Shown: piece by piece, positions 27,283-35,661 of the stretch
Layout of the letters: every line of letters starts with the position of its first letter
Position numbering within the stretch: position 1 is the first letter of the stretch
Source: Bacteroidia bacterium
GTDB lineage: Bacteria > Bacteroidota > Bacteroidia > Flavobacteriales > Schleiferiaceae
NCBI GenBank assembly: GCA_030424545.1
Contig: JAUHWL010000008.1
Coordinates: 62,001 to 126,000, forward strand
Length of the DNA stretch: 64,000 nucleotides
Reading direction: 5' to 3'
Notes under the pieces: generated by a model
Databases searched by the model: none
What the model saw: the letters and a program-made list of their open reading frames with translations, nothing else
What the model was told of the DNA's origin: nothing
Made by a program: the position numbers and the translations under genes

Positions 27283-27815
27283 TAGCTGAATAATTTTCTT
27301 AAATCTTGCAGCGCTGCTCGCACTCGTGTCTTTACTGTGCCCAATGGCAAATCTAATTCATCGGCCATTTCTTGTTGCGTATACCCACTAAAATAAGCCA
27401 AGTCTATGAGTTTCTTTTTTTCATCGTCTAATTTATCTACGGTACTTCGCAGGCCTATTATATCGGTATTGTTTTCGGTTACGTTCCCGTTTTCAAGTAT
27501 ATATACGTTGTCTCCAATGTTTTGGATTTCGCCAGATCTCTTTTTCTTTCTAATCTTATCTATGGCTTTGTTTCTTGCAATGTTTAACATCCAAGTAAAC
27601 AGGCTTCCTTTTGCCGAATCGAAGTTTTTGCCATACTTCCAAATATTCACAAACGCATCTTGCAAAACATCGTTGGCTTCTTGGTCATCACGTAAGATTG
27701 TGCAAACAACACCATATAGAGCGCTTGAATAAGCATCATACAATTCGCCAATAACACTTTGGTCTCCGGCACGCAGTCTTTCTGCAAATTCAATATCTCT
27801 GGTTGTATTACCCAT
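27282..27815 (-). CDS. ECF RNA polymerase sigma factor, SigK-like
   Basis: This 177-residue sigma-70 family protein has region 2 (LYDAYSSALYGVVCTILRDDQEANDVLQDAFVNIWK, then the FTWMLNIARNKAIDKIRKKKR DNA-melting part). Region 4 is at the end (AYFSGYTQQEMADELDLPLGTVKTRVRAALQDLRK). It is the classic partner of the anti-sigma gene that follows. A divergent lipoprotein gene begins about 210 bp away across a shared promoter region and may be a target; this is inferred from position only. Confidence 0.95.
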   Translation of the reverse strand: MGNTTRDIEFAERLRAGDQSVIGELYDAYSSALYGVVCTILRDDQEANDVLQDAFVNIWKYGKNFDSAKGSLFTWMLNIARNKAIDKIRKKKRSGEIQNIGDNVYILENGNVTENNTDIIGLRSTVDKLDDEKKKLIDLAYFSGYTQQEMADELDLPLGTVKTRVRAALQDLRKLFS

Positions 27816-28028
27816 ATAATTTTAAGAGGATGCTAAACTAATCTAATTGGATAAAGAATGTGCAATGACAGACTATGAGTTTTTTTATTTGAATTTATAT
27901 GGCTTATAATCAGTGGTTTGCAAATTATTTAAAAAAAAAGATAAGATTGCTAAATCCAAAAACGATAGGGCTGCGTAGGTATGGTGTAGCAATTTATTAA
28001 TAATCAAAAATTTAAAACGTAAAAAATT

Positions 28029-28859
28029 ATGAAGACTGCAAATCAACTCTTTAGCAAAAAAATAGCGGCAGCCGCCATCGCCATAGTTATGGTAGCATCT
28101 GCTTGTAAAAAAGACAATGACACAGACATGACACCAACACCTGTTGCCGATGCCAAATTAGTAGTGGGAGATCAAACCATTTCTCAGAATAAAATTTGGG
28201 TAAGTGTAGCCGATGTGCCTGCCAATGGTTTTATTGTAATACACAAAGATGATGGTGCAGGAGGCCCCGTGGTTCCTGGAATTGTTTCTGAAGCCAAATA
28301 CATAACCAAAGGAGAAAACAAAGACGTATTGGTGAGTTTAGATGCCACAAGTATGTTTATGGATGGAGAAACACTTTGGGTAATGTTGCATGAAGATACA
28401 GGCACGCCAGGGATGTATGAATTTGATGGTGCCAATGGATTTGACGGACCATTTATGGCAAACAACATGATGGTGATGACATCGATAAAAATTGAATCTG
28501 CCTCGTTAACGGTTACAGATCAAATGGTAACGAATAACATGATAACCATCCCTCAAGTAAAAGCGGCCGCAGATGGTTGGTTAGTTGTGCATAATGACGA
28601 TGGATCTGGTGGAATTGTATTGCCTGGAATTATAGGGAAAACCTTGGTGAAAAAAGGAATAAATACCAATGTACAAGTAATGTTAGATGCTGGAAACACC
28701 TATACAGCAGGGCAGAAACTTTTCCCGATGTTGCATTTAGATAACGGAATTATTGGACAATATGAATTTGATGGAGTGGGTCAATTTGATGGGCCAGAAA
28801 TCTTTGGGAATGATCCGTTCCCGGGTAATGTGATTTTTACATCTTTTATGGTGCAATAG
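28029..28859 (+). CDS. Lipoprotein with two DUF7282-like repeats
   Basis: This 276-residue protein has a lipoprotein signal ending at C26 (MVASACKK) and two homologous domains. Each has a GFIVIHKDDGAGGPVVPGI- or GWLVVHNDDGSGGIVLPGI-type motif, a middle KG-N-x-V block, then LHxD and YEFDG--FDGP segments (roughly residues 40-150 and 155-276). This matches DUF7282, a duplicated extracytoplasmic domain of unknown function. The gene is divergent from the ECF sigma operon and ends at a strong terminator. Confidence 0.78.
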   Translation: MKTANQLFSKKIAAAAIAIVMVASACKKDNDTDMTPTPVADAKLVVGDQTISQNKIWVSVADVPANGFIVIHKDDGAGGPVVPGIVSEAKYITKGENKDVLVSLDATSMFMDGETLWVMLHEDTGTPGMYEFDGANGFDGPFMANNMMVMTSIKIESASLTVTDQMVTNNMITIPQVKAAADGWLVVHNDDGSGGIVLPGIIGKTLVKKGINTNVQVMLDAGNTYTAGQKLFPMLHLDNGIIGQYEFDGVGQFDGPEIFGNDPFPGNVIFTSFMVQ

Positions 28860-28885
28860 GTTTTGCATGTTTTTGATGATGGGAG

Positions 28886-28914
28886 GGCGCCTGATTTATT
28901 AGGCGCCTTTTTTA
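28886..28914 (+). terminator. Intrinsic terminator of the DUF7282 lipoprotein gene
   Basis: A 7-bp stem GGCGCCT and AGGCGCC with an eight-base loop (28886-28907) is followed by a run of T. There is no T-run on the other strand, so it serves the plus-strand gene. Confidence 0.88.
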
Positions 28915-28926
28915 TGTTTTGAAAAT

Positions 28927-30585
28927 TCACCGAATCACATTCAGCAGCTGTACCAAATCATCGCCAACGGTTTGGCCTTCTTCATTTAAGCCTTGGTAAA
29001 AAATACGCACGGTATAAACGCCAGCGGTTGCATTTTGGCCATCCCACCTTTCTTCTGGGTTTTCGCTTTGGAACAAAACATTACCCCAACGGTCTGTAAT
29101 AGAAATAAAATAACGTTTTATACTGCAATCATAAACGGGGAAAAACTCATCGTTTATGCCGTCTCCGTTTGGGCTAAAAGCGTTGGCCACAAATAGGCGG
29201 CAAATGCATTTTTCAAAAACAACATCTATGTTTTTATTAATGGTACCGCACGGGTGTTGCAGGCTTAAGCTGTAATGGCCATCTTCTGTAACCACAATGG
29301 CGGTGTCTGTTTCTCCGGTGCTCCACAAATAGGTAGCGTGTGTTTGGTTTTTTACCCAAAGTGTGAGTTCATCGCCCAAGCAAACGGTTTCTGGTTTTTG
29401 TATTTCTATTTGGTTTAGGTTGGCCACTTCTACAAAAATGTTGTCTATTTTGGTGCAAGAGCCGCGCACAACTTTTACCGTATAGTTTCCCGTTTCTGTA
29501 ATTTTTAAGCTGGCCGCGCCAAGCGTTCCGTTCCAAAAAATACTGTCTGCATTGGGCACGTTTGGGGTGAGCCAAAAATCATCTCCCGCACAAATTAGGG
29601 TGTCATGGCCTAATTCAACGGTGAGTTCATCAACCATTACGTAGCTGGTAAGCGTATCGAAACTGCCATAAAAATGTACGGTTTGGCTGCTGTCTGGCTC
29701 AAAGCTAAAAATGCTGTCGGTGCTTTCTATTTGACTGGGGCTGTGGGCAAATGCCCATTGGTGGTTTTCTTCTCCGGTGGCCATTAATGTAGCTTTATCG
29801 CCCAAACAAACTTGCACGGTATCTGTAGTTTCTGGGTTGAGGATGCGCACTTTTACATCGTCTATAAAATAAACAGAGCGCGCTAAATTGTTGGGAGCAA
29901 GAGCCTGGTTGTAAGTGTGGTTGGTGTTTTGATGTTCAAAAAAATTGCCAATTACTACGTAGTTTAAATCTTCTTGGGCCAAAAATGTTCCCGAAATTTT
30001 TATCCAGTTTACTGAATCTGAAACTACATTGGGCTCATTTATTTGTGGCGTTCTGTAGAGGACTTTGTAAGATTGCTCAAAAATGCTGTCTTTGGCAAAA
30101 TGCATCCCGTGGTTTCCAGATGGAAATTCCCAAGGGCCTTCGTAGTAAGAAATCCAAAACTCACCATAAACTTTTTCACCAGCCTGAATGGTTTTTGCAA
30201 GTTTAATAGCTGGGTAACTGCGTTCGTTTTTATACGTATAACCAGGGTTTAATACCTCCATCGTTTTATACATGGCCACCGCATCTCCCGTTCTGGGCAT
30301 TTGAAACGGAGTTGGATTTGGAAAACCAGAATTGAAAATATAAGTTGAATGAACATGACACGAAAGCACTACAATCATGTTGCCTGAATACCAGTAATAA
30401 ACTTCAGAATCAAAGTTTAATAGTGAACTGGTTGGCAATGAATGCATCTGCTCAAAACTCGGATTGCGAATCAGGTTTTGCCCAAAAAGCGTATTGCCTG
30501 CCCCAAGCAAGAGACAGGCAAATACTAGAAATTTATGATATGTTTTAAAAGCGTACACCAAAGAAAATAAATGGGGCGTAAGCAT
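28927..30585 (-). CDS. Secreted protein with gliding-associated (T9SS type B) C-terminal domain
   Basis: This 552-residue secreted protein begins with a signal peptide (FLVFACLLLGAGNTLFGQ). An N-terminal carbohydrate-binding-like jelly-roll region follows (NLIRNPSFEQM), then repeated Ig-like segments with VCLGDKATL, ICAGDDFWLTP and VCLGDELTLWV motifs. It ends with the CHU_C/gliding-associated C-terminal domain (FVANAFSPNGDGINDEFFPV ... ITDRWGNVLFQSENPEERWDG). It should be exported through the SprA pore. The ATG at 30585 lies inside the upstream gene (41-bp overlap); GTG or TTG codons near 30558-30561 are alternatives. Confidence 0.9.
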   Translation of the reverse strand: MLTPHLFSLVYAFKTYHKFLVFACLLLGAGNTLFGQNLIRNPSFEQMHSLPTSSLLNFDSEVYYWYSGNMIVVLSCHVHSTYIFNSGFPNPTPFQMPRTGDAVAMYKTMEVLNPGYTYKNERSYPAIKLAKTIQAGEKVYGEFWISYYEGPWEFPSGNHGMHFAKDSIFEQSYKVLYRTPQINEPNVVSDSVNWIKISGTFLAQEDLNYVVIGNFFEHQNTNHTYNQALAPNNLARSVYFIDDVKVRILNPETTDTVQVCLGDKATLMATGEENHQWAFAHSPSQIESTDSIFSFEPDSSQTVHFYGSFDTLTSYVMVDELTVELGHDTLICAGDDFWLTPNVPNADSIFWNGTLGAASLKITETGNYTVKVVRGSCTKIDNIFVEVANLNQIEIQKPETVCLGDELTLWVKNQTHATYLWSTGETDTAIVVTEDGHYSLSLQHPCGTINKNIDVVFEKCICRLFVANAFSPNGDGINDEFFPVYDCSIKRYFISITDRWGNVLFQSENPEERWDGQNATAGVYTVRIFYQGLNEEGQTVGDDLVQLLNVIR

Positions 30586-31102
30586 CTGGTGTTTGTATTT
30601 CTATACCATAGTTGTTGCCAAAGAAACTTATCAAATTACCGCCCAGTCCAGTTGAGTAACGCAAGTTCTCTCCAAAATTATAGCTGTAGTATAAAGAAGT
30701 AGTAAATGCGCCATTTGTAAAAACAACGTTATAGTTGGTATAACCTGTAGGAGATATTCCGCTTATTTGGTGTGTTTTATATTGATAAACAATGTTAGCG
30801 TCAAAACCAATGCGGTGTTTTTTACCATACTCGGCATAAACTCCAAAGGGCAATACCAATTCGCTATAGTTGTCCAATTCTTTTACACCATAACCTATGC
30901 CTGTGTTTAGTCCTGTTCTAAATGTTTGATTTTTGCTTTGCCATATACTATAACTATATCCAACGCTAATCATGGCCGCAAAGCGCATTCCGTTTACCGT
31001 TAATGCATTTTTTCCTTCTAGGCTTGGGATTGTTTCTTGGGCATTTCCATTTAATGCGAAGAAAATAAAACTGATGATAAATGTGAGTTTGAGGAGCTTC
31101 AT
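30545..31102 (-). CDS. Small outer membrane beta-barrel protein
   Basis: This protein of about 185 residues has a signal peptide (MKLLKLTFIISFIFFALNGNAQ) and then antiparallel barrel-like strands, with a terminal aromatic strand ending in FIFFGVRF. I start it at the ATG at 31102; the frame is open a further 14 codons upstream but without a signal-like sequence. It is followed by, and overlaps, the secreted gliding-domain protein gene. Function is unknown. Confidence 0.7.
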   Translation of the reverse strand: MKLLKLTFIISFIFFALNGNAQETIPSLEGKNALTVNGMRFAAMISVGYSYSIWQSKNQTFRTGLNTGIGYGVKELDNYSELVLPFGVYAEYGKKHRIGFDANIVYQYKTHQISGISPTGYTNYNVVFTNGAFTTSLYYSYNFGENLRYSTGLGGNLISFFGNNYGIEIQTPDAYAPFIFFGVRF

Positions 31103-31353
31103 AGATTGGTTTTTAGCGTTGCAAAAGTGTTTTTTTTTTAGCAAGCAATAAGTAAAAGCTACTAAAACTTGCTTTTCTATAAAAATTTAAGGGTAAACGT
31201 TTTGTAGTAAAAAGACATTGTTTATTGTTAAAAGGTTTATAGAAGTTGTGTTTTTAGTAATGCACCGCCTACCTTTCTCCTTTTTTATGTTTTTTACTTG
31301 GTTGTTTTCACGTGTTCGTTTGCTTTTCTTTGCCGCTCAAAATTTTTACGTTT

Positions 31354-32415
31354 ATGTCTTTCAACAAAACAATAATTATTACAGGTGGAGCCGGATTTAT
31401 AGGCAGCCACGTGGTGCGTCTTTTTGTAAATAAATATCCCAATTACCGTATTGTAAACCTAGATGTGTTAACCTATGCTGGGAATTTAGAAAACCTAAAG
31501 GATATTGAAAACAAAGAAAATTATCATTTTGTAAAAGCAGATATTGTAGATGCTGAGGCAATGAATGCTGTTTTTGAGGAATGGCGCCCAGACGGCATTA
31601 TCCACCTAGCGGCAGAAAGCCATGTAGATAGAAGTATTGAAGATCCTTCTGCTTTTGTACGTACCAACGTAATTGGCACCGTTAATTTATTAAACTCGGC
31701 ACGCGCCTACTGGAAAGACAACATGGAAGGCAAACGTTTTTACCATGTTTCTACCGATGAGGTATACGGCACATTGGGAGAAACAGGTTTGTTTTTAGAA
31801 ACAACATCGTACGATCCAAACTCACCGTATTCTGCCAGCAAAGCCAGCAGCGACCATTTTGTGCGGGCCTATGGCGAAACGTACGGCATGCCATACGTAA
31901 TTACCAATTGTAGCAACAATTATGGGCCCAACCAATTTCCAGAAAAATTGGTGCCGCTTTTCATCCACAACATTGTAAACAACAAAAGTTTGCCTGTTTA
32001 TGGCGATGGTAAATACACCCGCGATTGGTTGTATGTTATTGATCATGCCGTGGCCATAGACTTGGTTTATCACGAAGGCAAAAATCACGAAACCTACAAC
32101 ATTGGCGGTTTTAATGAGTGGCAAAATATCGACCTTATAAAAGTGCTTTGCGCCATTATGGACCGTAAATTAAACCGTACCGAAGGCGATTCTGAAAAGT
32201 TAATCACCTACGTAAAAGATCGCCCAGGACATGATTTACGCTACGCTATTGATGCTAACAAAATAAATAAAGAATTAGGCTGGAAACCTTCTGTAACCTT
32301 TGAGCAAGGGTTAGAAAAAACCATAGATTGGTATTTGCAAAATGCCGAATGGTTAGAAAGTGTTACATCTGGAAACTATCAGGATTATTACGAATCGATG
32401 TATTCTGAGCGCTAG
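31354..32415 (+). CDS. rfbB: dTDP-glucose 4,6-dehydratase
   Basis: This 353-residue extended short-chain dehydrogenase has GGAGFIGSH at the start, HLAAESHVDRSI, FYHVSTDEVYG and the catalytic YSASK (PYSASKASSDH). All are typical of RmlB/RfbB, which makes dTDP-4-keto-6-deoxyglucose for rhamnose and other deoxysugars. The start is the ATG at 31354, giving MSFNKTIIITGG; an upstream extension is not family-like. The other rml genes are not adjacent. Confidence 0.94.
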   Translation: MSFNKTIIITGGAGFIGSHVVRLFVNKYPNYRIVNLDVLTYAGNLENLKDIENKENYHFVKADIVDAEAMNAVFEEWRPDGIIHLAAESHVDRSIEDPSAFVRTNVIGTVNLLNSARAYWKDNMEGKRFYHVSTDEVYGTLGETGLFLETTSYDPNSPYSASKASSDHFVRAYGETYGMPYVITNCSNNYGPNQFPEKLVPLFIHNIVNNKSLPVYGDGKYTRDWLYVIDHAVAIDLVYHEGKNHETYNIGGFNEWQNIDLIKVLCAIMDRKLNRTEGDSEKLITYVKDRPGHDLRYAIDANKINKELGWKPSVTFEQGLEKTIDWYLQNAEWLESVTSGNYQDYYESMYSER

Positions 32416-32471
32416 GTAAGTTTTTAGTAAGGCACAGAGCTAAAACGTTTAACAAATAACTTATAACCTCC

Positions 32472-33413
32472 TTGAAAGGAACCGTCACAAAATCTACTGG
32501 AAGTTGGTACTGGGTTCGCTTAGAAGGTGGCAAGCGTATCCAGTGTCGCATAAAAGGCAAGTTTAGGATGAAGGGCATAAAAAGCACAAATCCTATTGCC
32601 GTTGGCGATTTTGTTGAGGTAATAGAAGATGAAGACGACAAAGGTTTAATAACACAATTGTACGACCGTAAAAATTACATTGTACGCAAAAGTGTAAACC
32701 TTTCTAAGCAAACGCACATCTTAGCCAGCAATGTAGATCAGGCAATTTTGGTAGTAACCTTAGTTATGCCAAAAACCTTTACGGGATTTATAGATAGGTT
32801 TTTGGCCAGTGCGCAAGCGTATTCTATTCCAGCCATTGTTGTGTTTAACAAAGTAGATATTTATGGTCCTGAGGAAGAAGAAGAGCTAGAATATTTAGAA
32901 CTTGTTTATCAGCAAGCAGGTTACAAAACACTGCGAACATCTGCCACCGAAAAACAAAACGTAGATGCTTTTAAAAACCTATTGGCAAATAAAGTTTCTA
33001 TGCTTTCAGGAAATTCGGGCGTTGGTAAAAGCACGCTTGTAAATGCCGTAGAACCTGGTTTAGATTTAAAAACACAAAGTGTTTCAGAGTCTCACAACCA
33101 AGGTATGCACACCACCACCTTTGCCGAGATGTTTCCGCTAAGTTTTGGTGGCTACATTATAGACACACCAGGTGTGAAGGGTTTTGGCTTGGCCGATATG
33201 AATAAAGAAGAAATAGGAGACTATTTCCCAGAGTTGTTTAAAAGAAAAGGCAATTGCAAATTCAACAATTGTTTGCACATAAACGAACCTGGTTGTGCTG
33301 TTTTAAAAGCGCTAGAAAACAACGAAATTGCACCCACCAGATACGAGAGTTATATAAACATGATTAACGGATTAGAAGATGAAAACCATTATCGCAAAGA
33401 CATTTACGGCTAG
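32472..33413 (+). CDS. rsgA: Ribosome small subunit-dependent GTPase A
   Basis: This 313-residue circularly permuted GTPase assists late 30S ribosome maturation. An OB-fold (residues 1-75) precedes a GTPase domain with the permuted order: NKVD at 126-129, then GNSGVGKS at 180-187, then DTPG at 231-234. A C-terminal zinc-binding set follows (C262, C267, H269, C275). The start is a TTG at 32472, giving MKGTVTKSTGSWY, the usual N-terminus. The end overlaps the phosphatase gene by 35 bp. Confidence 0.96.
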   Translation: MKGTVTKSTGSWYWVRLEGGKRIQCRIKGKFRMKGIKSTNPIAVGDFVEVIEDEDDKGLITQLYDRKNYIVRKSVNLSKQTHILASNVDQAILVVTLVMPKTFTGFIDRFLASAQAYSIPAIVVFNKVDIYGPEEEEELEYLELVYQQAGYKTLRTSATEKQNVDAFKNLLANKVSMLSGNSGVGKSTLVNAVEPGLDLKTQSVSESHNQGMHTTTFAEMFPLSFGGYIIDTPGVKGFGLADMNKEEIGDYFPELFKRKGNCKFNNCLHINEPGCAVLKALENNEIAPTRYESYINMINGLEDENHYRKDIYG

Positions 33414-34203
33414 TATTTTAGTAACCTTATTGCTTACTTCTTGTGGCGGAGGCCCAATGCCTGTAACGCAATCTAAAGTTGGAGATGCTGCACTTAGCGA
33501 GCAAAGTGTAGATGCTGTTGTTTGGTTTGCTACCAGTGCAGAAAACGATTACATCTACAGGCAATCGTACAGCTTGGCTCGCCACATGGTAGAAACCAAT
33601 ATGAAAACATCAAATAGCGATATGCCTAAAGCTGTTGTACTAGATTTAGACGAAACTGTATTAGACAATAGCCCGTACAGCATAAACCTGATAAAAAATG
33701 GCGAAGTATATAAAGAAGCTTCGTGGGCAGAATGGGTTGGCAAGGCGGAAGCTAAACTAATGCCCGGTGTGTTAGATTTTTTGCGCTATTGCGAAAATTT
33801 AAATATTGAAATATTCTACATCTCAAACCGATCTGATGCATATTTAAATGCTACCATGCAAAATTTAGTGAACAAAGAAGTTCCGTTTGCAGATCCAGAA
33901 CACATCTTTTTAAAGGCAGAAGAGAGCGATAAAACAAATAGAAGAGAAAGAATAAAATCTAGATATGATGTGTTGCTTTATGTTGGCGATAACTTGCTAG
34001 ATTTTGATGAGCGTTTTAGAGACCGTTCTGTGTTGTACGGAAAAAGAACGGTACAAGATTTGGCCGATGAAATGTTGTCTCATCACCTTTTGTTGCCAAA
34101 CCCTATGTATGGGCAATGGGAAAAAGCGTTCGATTACGGCCAAGGTGCATCTTCTGAGCAAAAAGCAAAAATTAAAGTGCAACAAACCATAGGGGCAGAG
34201 TAA
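33379..34203 (+). CDS. 5'-nucleotidase, lipoprotein e(P4) family (class C acid phosphatase)
   Basis: This 274-residue lipoprotein has a signal ending at TSC (LVTLLLTSCGGG). The HAD-type class C phosphatase core shows the nucleophile motif VVLDLDETVLDNSPY, FYISNRS and a late VLLYVGDNLLDF. The family removes phosphate from nucleotides such as NMN at the cell surface. The gene starts inside rsgA, out of frame, and ends one base before dtd, so rsgA, this gene and dtd are probably co-translated. Confidence 0.92.
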   Translation: MKTIIAKTFTASILVTLLLTSCGGGPMPVTQSKVGDAALSEQSVDAVVWFATSAENDYIYRQSYSLARHMVETNMKTSNSDMPKAVVLDLDETVLDNSPYSINLIKNGEVYKEASWAEWVGKAEAKLMPGVLDFLRYCENLNIEIFYISNRSDAYLNATMQNLVNKEVPFADPEHIFLKAEESDKTNRRERIKSRYDVLLYVGDNLLDFDERFRDRSVLYGKRTVQDLADEMLSHHLLLPNPMYGQWEKAFDYGQGASSEQKAKIKVQQTIGAE

Positions 34204-34204
34204 C

Positions 34205-34657
34205 ATGCGCGTAGTTATACAACGTGTAAACAAAGCTTCGGTAACGGTAAACGGAAATCTTATTAGTGCAATACCGAATGGCCTTTTGGTTTTTTTAGGT
34301 ATTAGCGTTGGCGATACACAACAAGATGCAGATTGGATTTGTGGCAAACTTTCTAAAATCAGAATTTTTTCTGATGATGAAGGTGCCATGAACAGAACCA
34401 TACAAGAAGCACAAGGCGAGTATTTGTTGATTAGCCAATTCACGCTGCATGCCTCAACCAAAAAAGGCAACCGCCCCAGCTACATAAAAGCCGCCCGGCC
34501 AGAAGAGGCACGCGCTCTTTACGAGTATGTGTTAGATAAACTGTGGATGGACAGCAACCGGCCCGTAAAAGCGGGAGAGTTTGGGGCAAACATGCAAGTA
34601 GCCTTAGAAAATGATGGTCCGGTAACCATAATTATGGATAGCCAACGAAAAGAATAA
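34205..34657 (+). CDS. dtd: D-aminoacyl-tRNA deacylase
   Basis: This 150-residue enzyme hydrolyses D-amino acids from mischarged tRNA. It has the family start MRVVIQRVNKASVTVNG, the catalytic LISQFTLHA segment and the cross-subunit Gly-Pro-equivalent region around NRPSYIKAARPE. It ends with VALENDGPVTIIMDS. Length is exactly typical. The gene is preceded by the phosphatase gene after one base and followed by a short repeat-like spacer. Confidence 0.96.
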   Translation: MRVVIQRVNKASVTVNGNLISAIPNGLLVFLGISVGDTQQDADWICGKLSKIRIFSDDEGAMNRTIQEAQGEYLLISQFTLHASTKKGNRPSYIKAARPEEARALYEYVLDKLWMDSNRPVKAGEFGANMQVALENDGPVTIIMDSQRKE

Positions 34658-34660
34658 ATA

Positions 34661-34723
34661 GTATAGAGAAGTGAGTACGGAGATGTGAGAGCGCTCAATA
34701 CTCAATTCTTAGTACTCAATACT
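34661..34723. repeat. Short heptamer-periodic spacer
   Basis: The spacer between dtd and the MazG-like gene can be read as nine consecutive 7-base units. The clearest are CAATACT, CAATTCT, TAGTACT and CAATACT at 34696-34723. Periodicity in the first half is weaker. Confidence 0.5.
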
Positions 34724-34730
34724 AAATCTC

Positions 34731-35060
34731 ATGAAACCCATAGCAGAATTACAAACCGAAGTTGACCAATGGATTAAAAACCATGGCGTGCGCTATTTTA
34801 ATGAGCTTACTAACATGGCTCAGCTTTCCGAAGAGGTTGGCGAAGTAGCACGAATTATTGCCCGTAGATATGGCGAACAAAGCGAAAAAGAAAGCGACAA
34901 AACCAAAGACTTGGGAGAGGAATTGGCTGATGTTTTGTTTGTAGTTCTCTGCTTGGCCAACCAAACCGGCACCGATTTACAAAAAGCGTTTGATGGCAAA
35001 ATGAGCCTAAAAGCAAAGCGCGATCACGACAGGCATCACGGCAATAAAAAGTTGAAGTAA
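34731..35060 (+). CDS. MazG-like nucleotide pyrophosphohydrolase
   Basis: This 109-residue protein belongs to the MazG/MazG-like all-alpha NTP pyrophosphatase superfamily. The metal-binding motifs are EEVGEVARIIARRYGE and, later, DLGEELADVLFVVLCLANQ, matching the ExxE and ExxD pattern. Such enzymes hydrolyse NTPs or dNTPs to monophosphates and serve as house-cleaning enzymes. The single short domain suggests the MazG-like type rather than full MazG. Confidence 0.9.
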   Translation: MKPIAELQTEVDQWIKNHGVRYFNELTNMAQLSEEVGEVARIIARRYGEQSEKESDKTKDLGEELADVLFVVLCLANQTGTDLQKAFDGKMSLKAKRDHDRHHGNKKLK

Positions 35061-35101
35061 ACCTAATTCGTACTCGTAAATACAAATTCTATTTCTTGGT
35101 T

Positions 35102-35653
35102 TTAAACATTTTGATTGTATTCTTTGGACAATAAGGAAAAAACATTTGAGTCTTCAAATTTGCTTTTGGTGTTGTAATGCTGTCGCATTAATCCTTCGTG
35201 CGTAAAATTAAAATTTGCCATTAATCTTAAAGACGGGACGTTGTTTGTGCCTACAAAAGCTTCAATTCTATGTAGCTTCATTTTATTAAATCCATAGTCA
35301 ATAATTACCGGAAGCACTTCAGTCATTATTCCTTTATTTTTAAATGCATCAATGTAAAGAGCATATCCCAATTCTGCGCGCTCGTGCTCTTTGTTCCAAT
35401 TATGAAACCCAATTCCGCCAATAATTTTACTAGAATCTTTGTCAATCATTTGAAAGAAAACAAAACTGCTGTTGTACGCAGAATAGCCTTTTTCAAATTT
35501 GGCTTTTTCTTTTTCAAACGCTTCATCGGTTTCTAGCCCAAGTATTTCTCTGATTTTTTGTTCAGATAAATTCTCAAAGATGTAGATGTAATCTTCTGGC
35601 TCAAGTTTTTTTAAGCAGATTCTTATAGTGGATGTTGTTTTTAAAAAATCCAA
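35102..35653 (-). CDS. GNAT family N-acetyltransferase (RimJ/RimL-like)
   Basis: This 183-residue protein has an N-terminal IRICLKKLEPEDYIYIFENL start, a central GGIGFHNWNKEHERAELGYAL strand-turn and the IEAFVGTNNVPSLRLMANFNFTHEG acetyl-CoA-binding region. This is the pattern of acetyltransferases that modify protein N-termini or small molecules. The substrate is unknown. The start is a TTG at 35653. It lies nine bases downstream of a secreted protein gene on the same strand. Confidence 0.9.
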   Translation of the reverse strand: MDFLKTTSTIRICLKKLEPEDYIYIFENLSEQKIREILGLETDEAFEKEKAKFEKGYSAYNSSFVFFQMIDKDSSKIIGGIGFHNWNKEHERAELGYALYIDAFKNKGIMTEVLPVIIDYGFNKMKLHRIEAFVGTNNVPSLRLMANFNFTHEGLMRQHYNTKSKFEDSNVFSLLSKEYNQNV

Positions 35654-35661
35654 AAAGTGTG

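Noticed and set aside
33997-34470. A 157-codon minus-strand frame across the phosphatase and dtd genes
   Set aside because: It spans two well-supported plus-strand genes and has no signal, motif or promoter.
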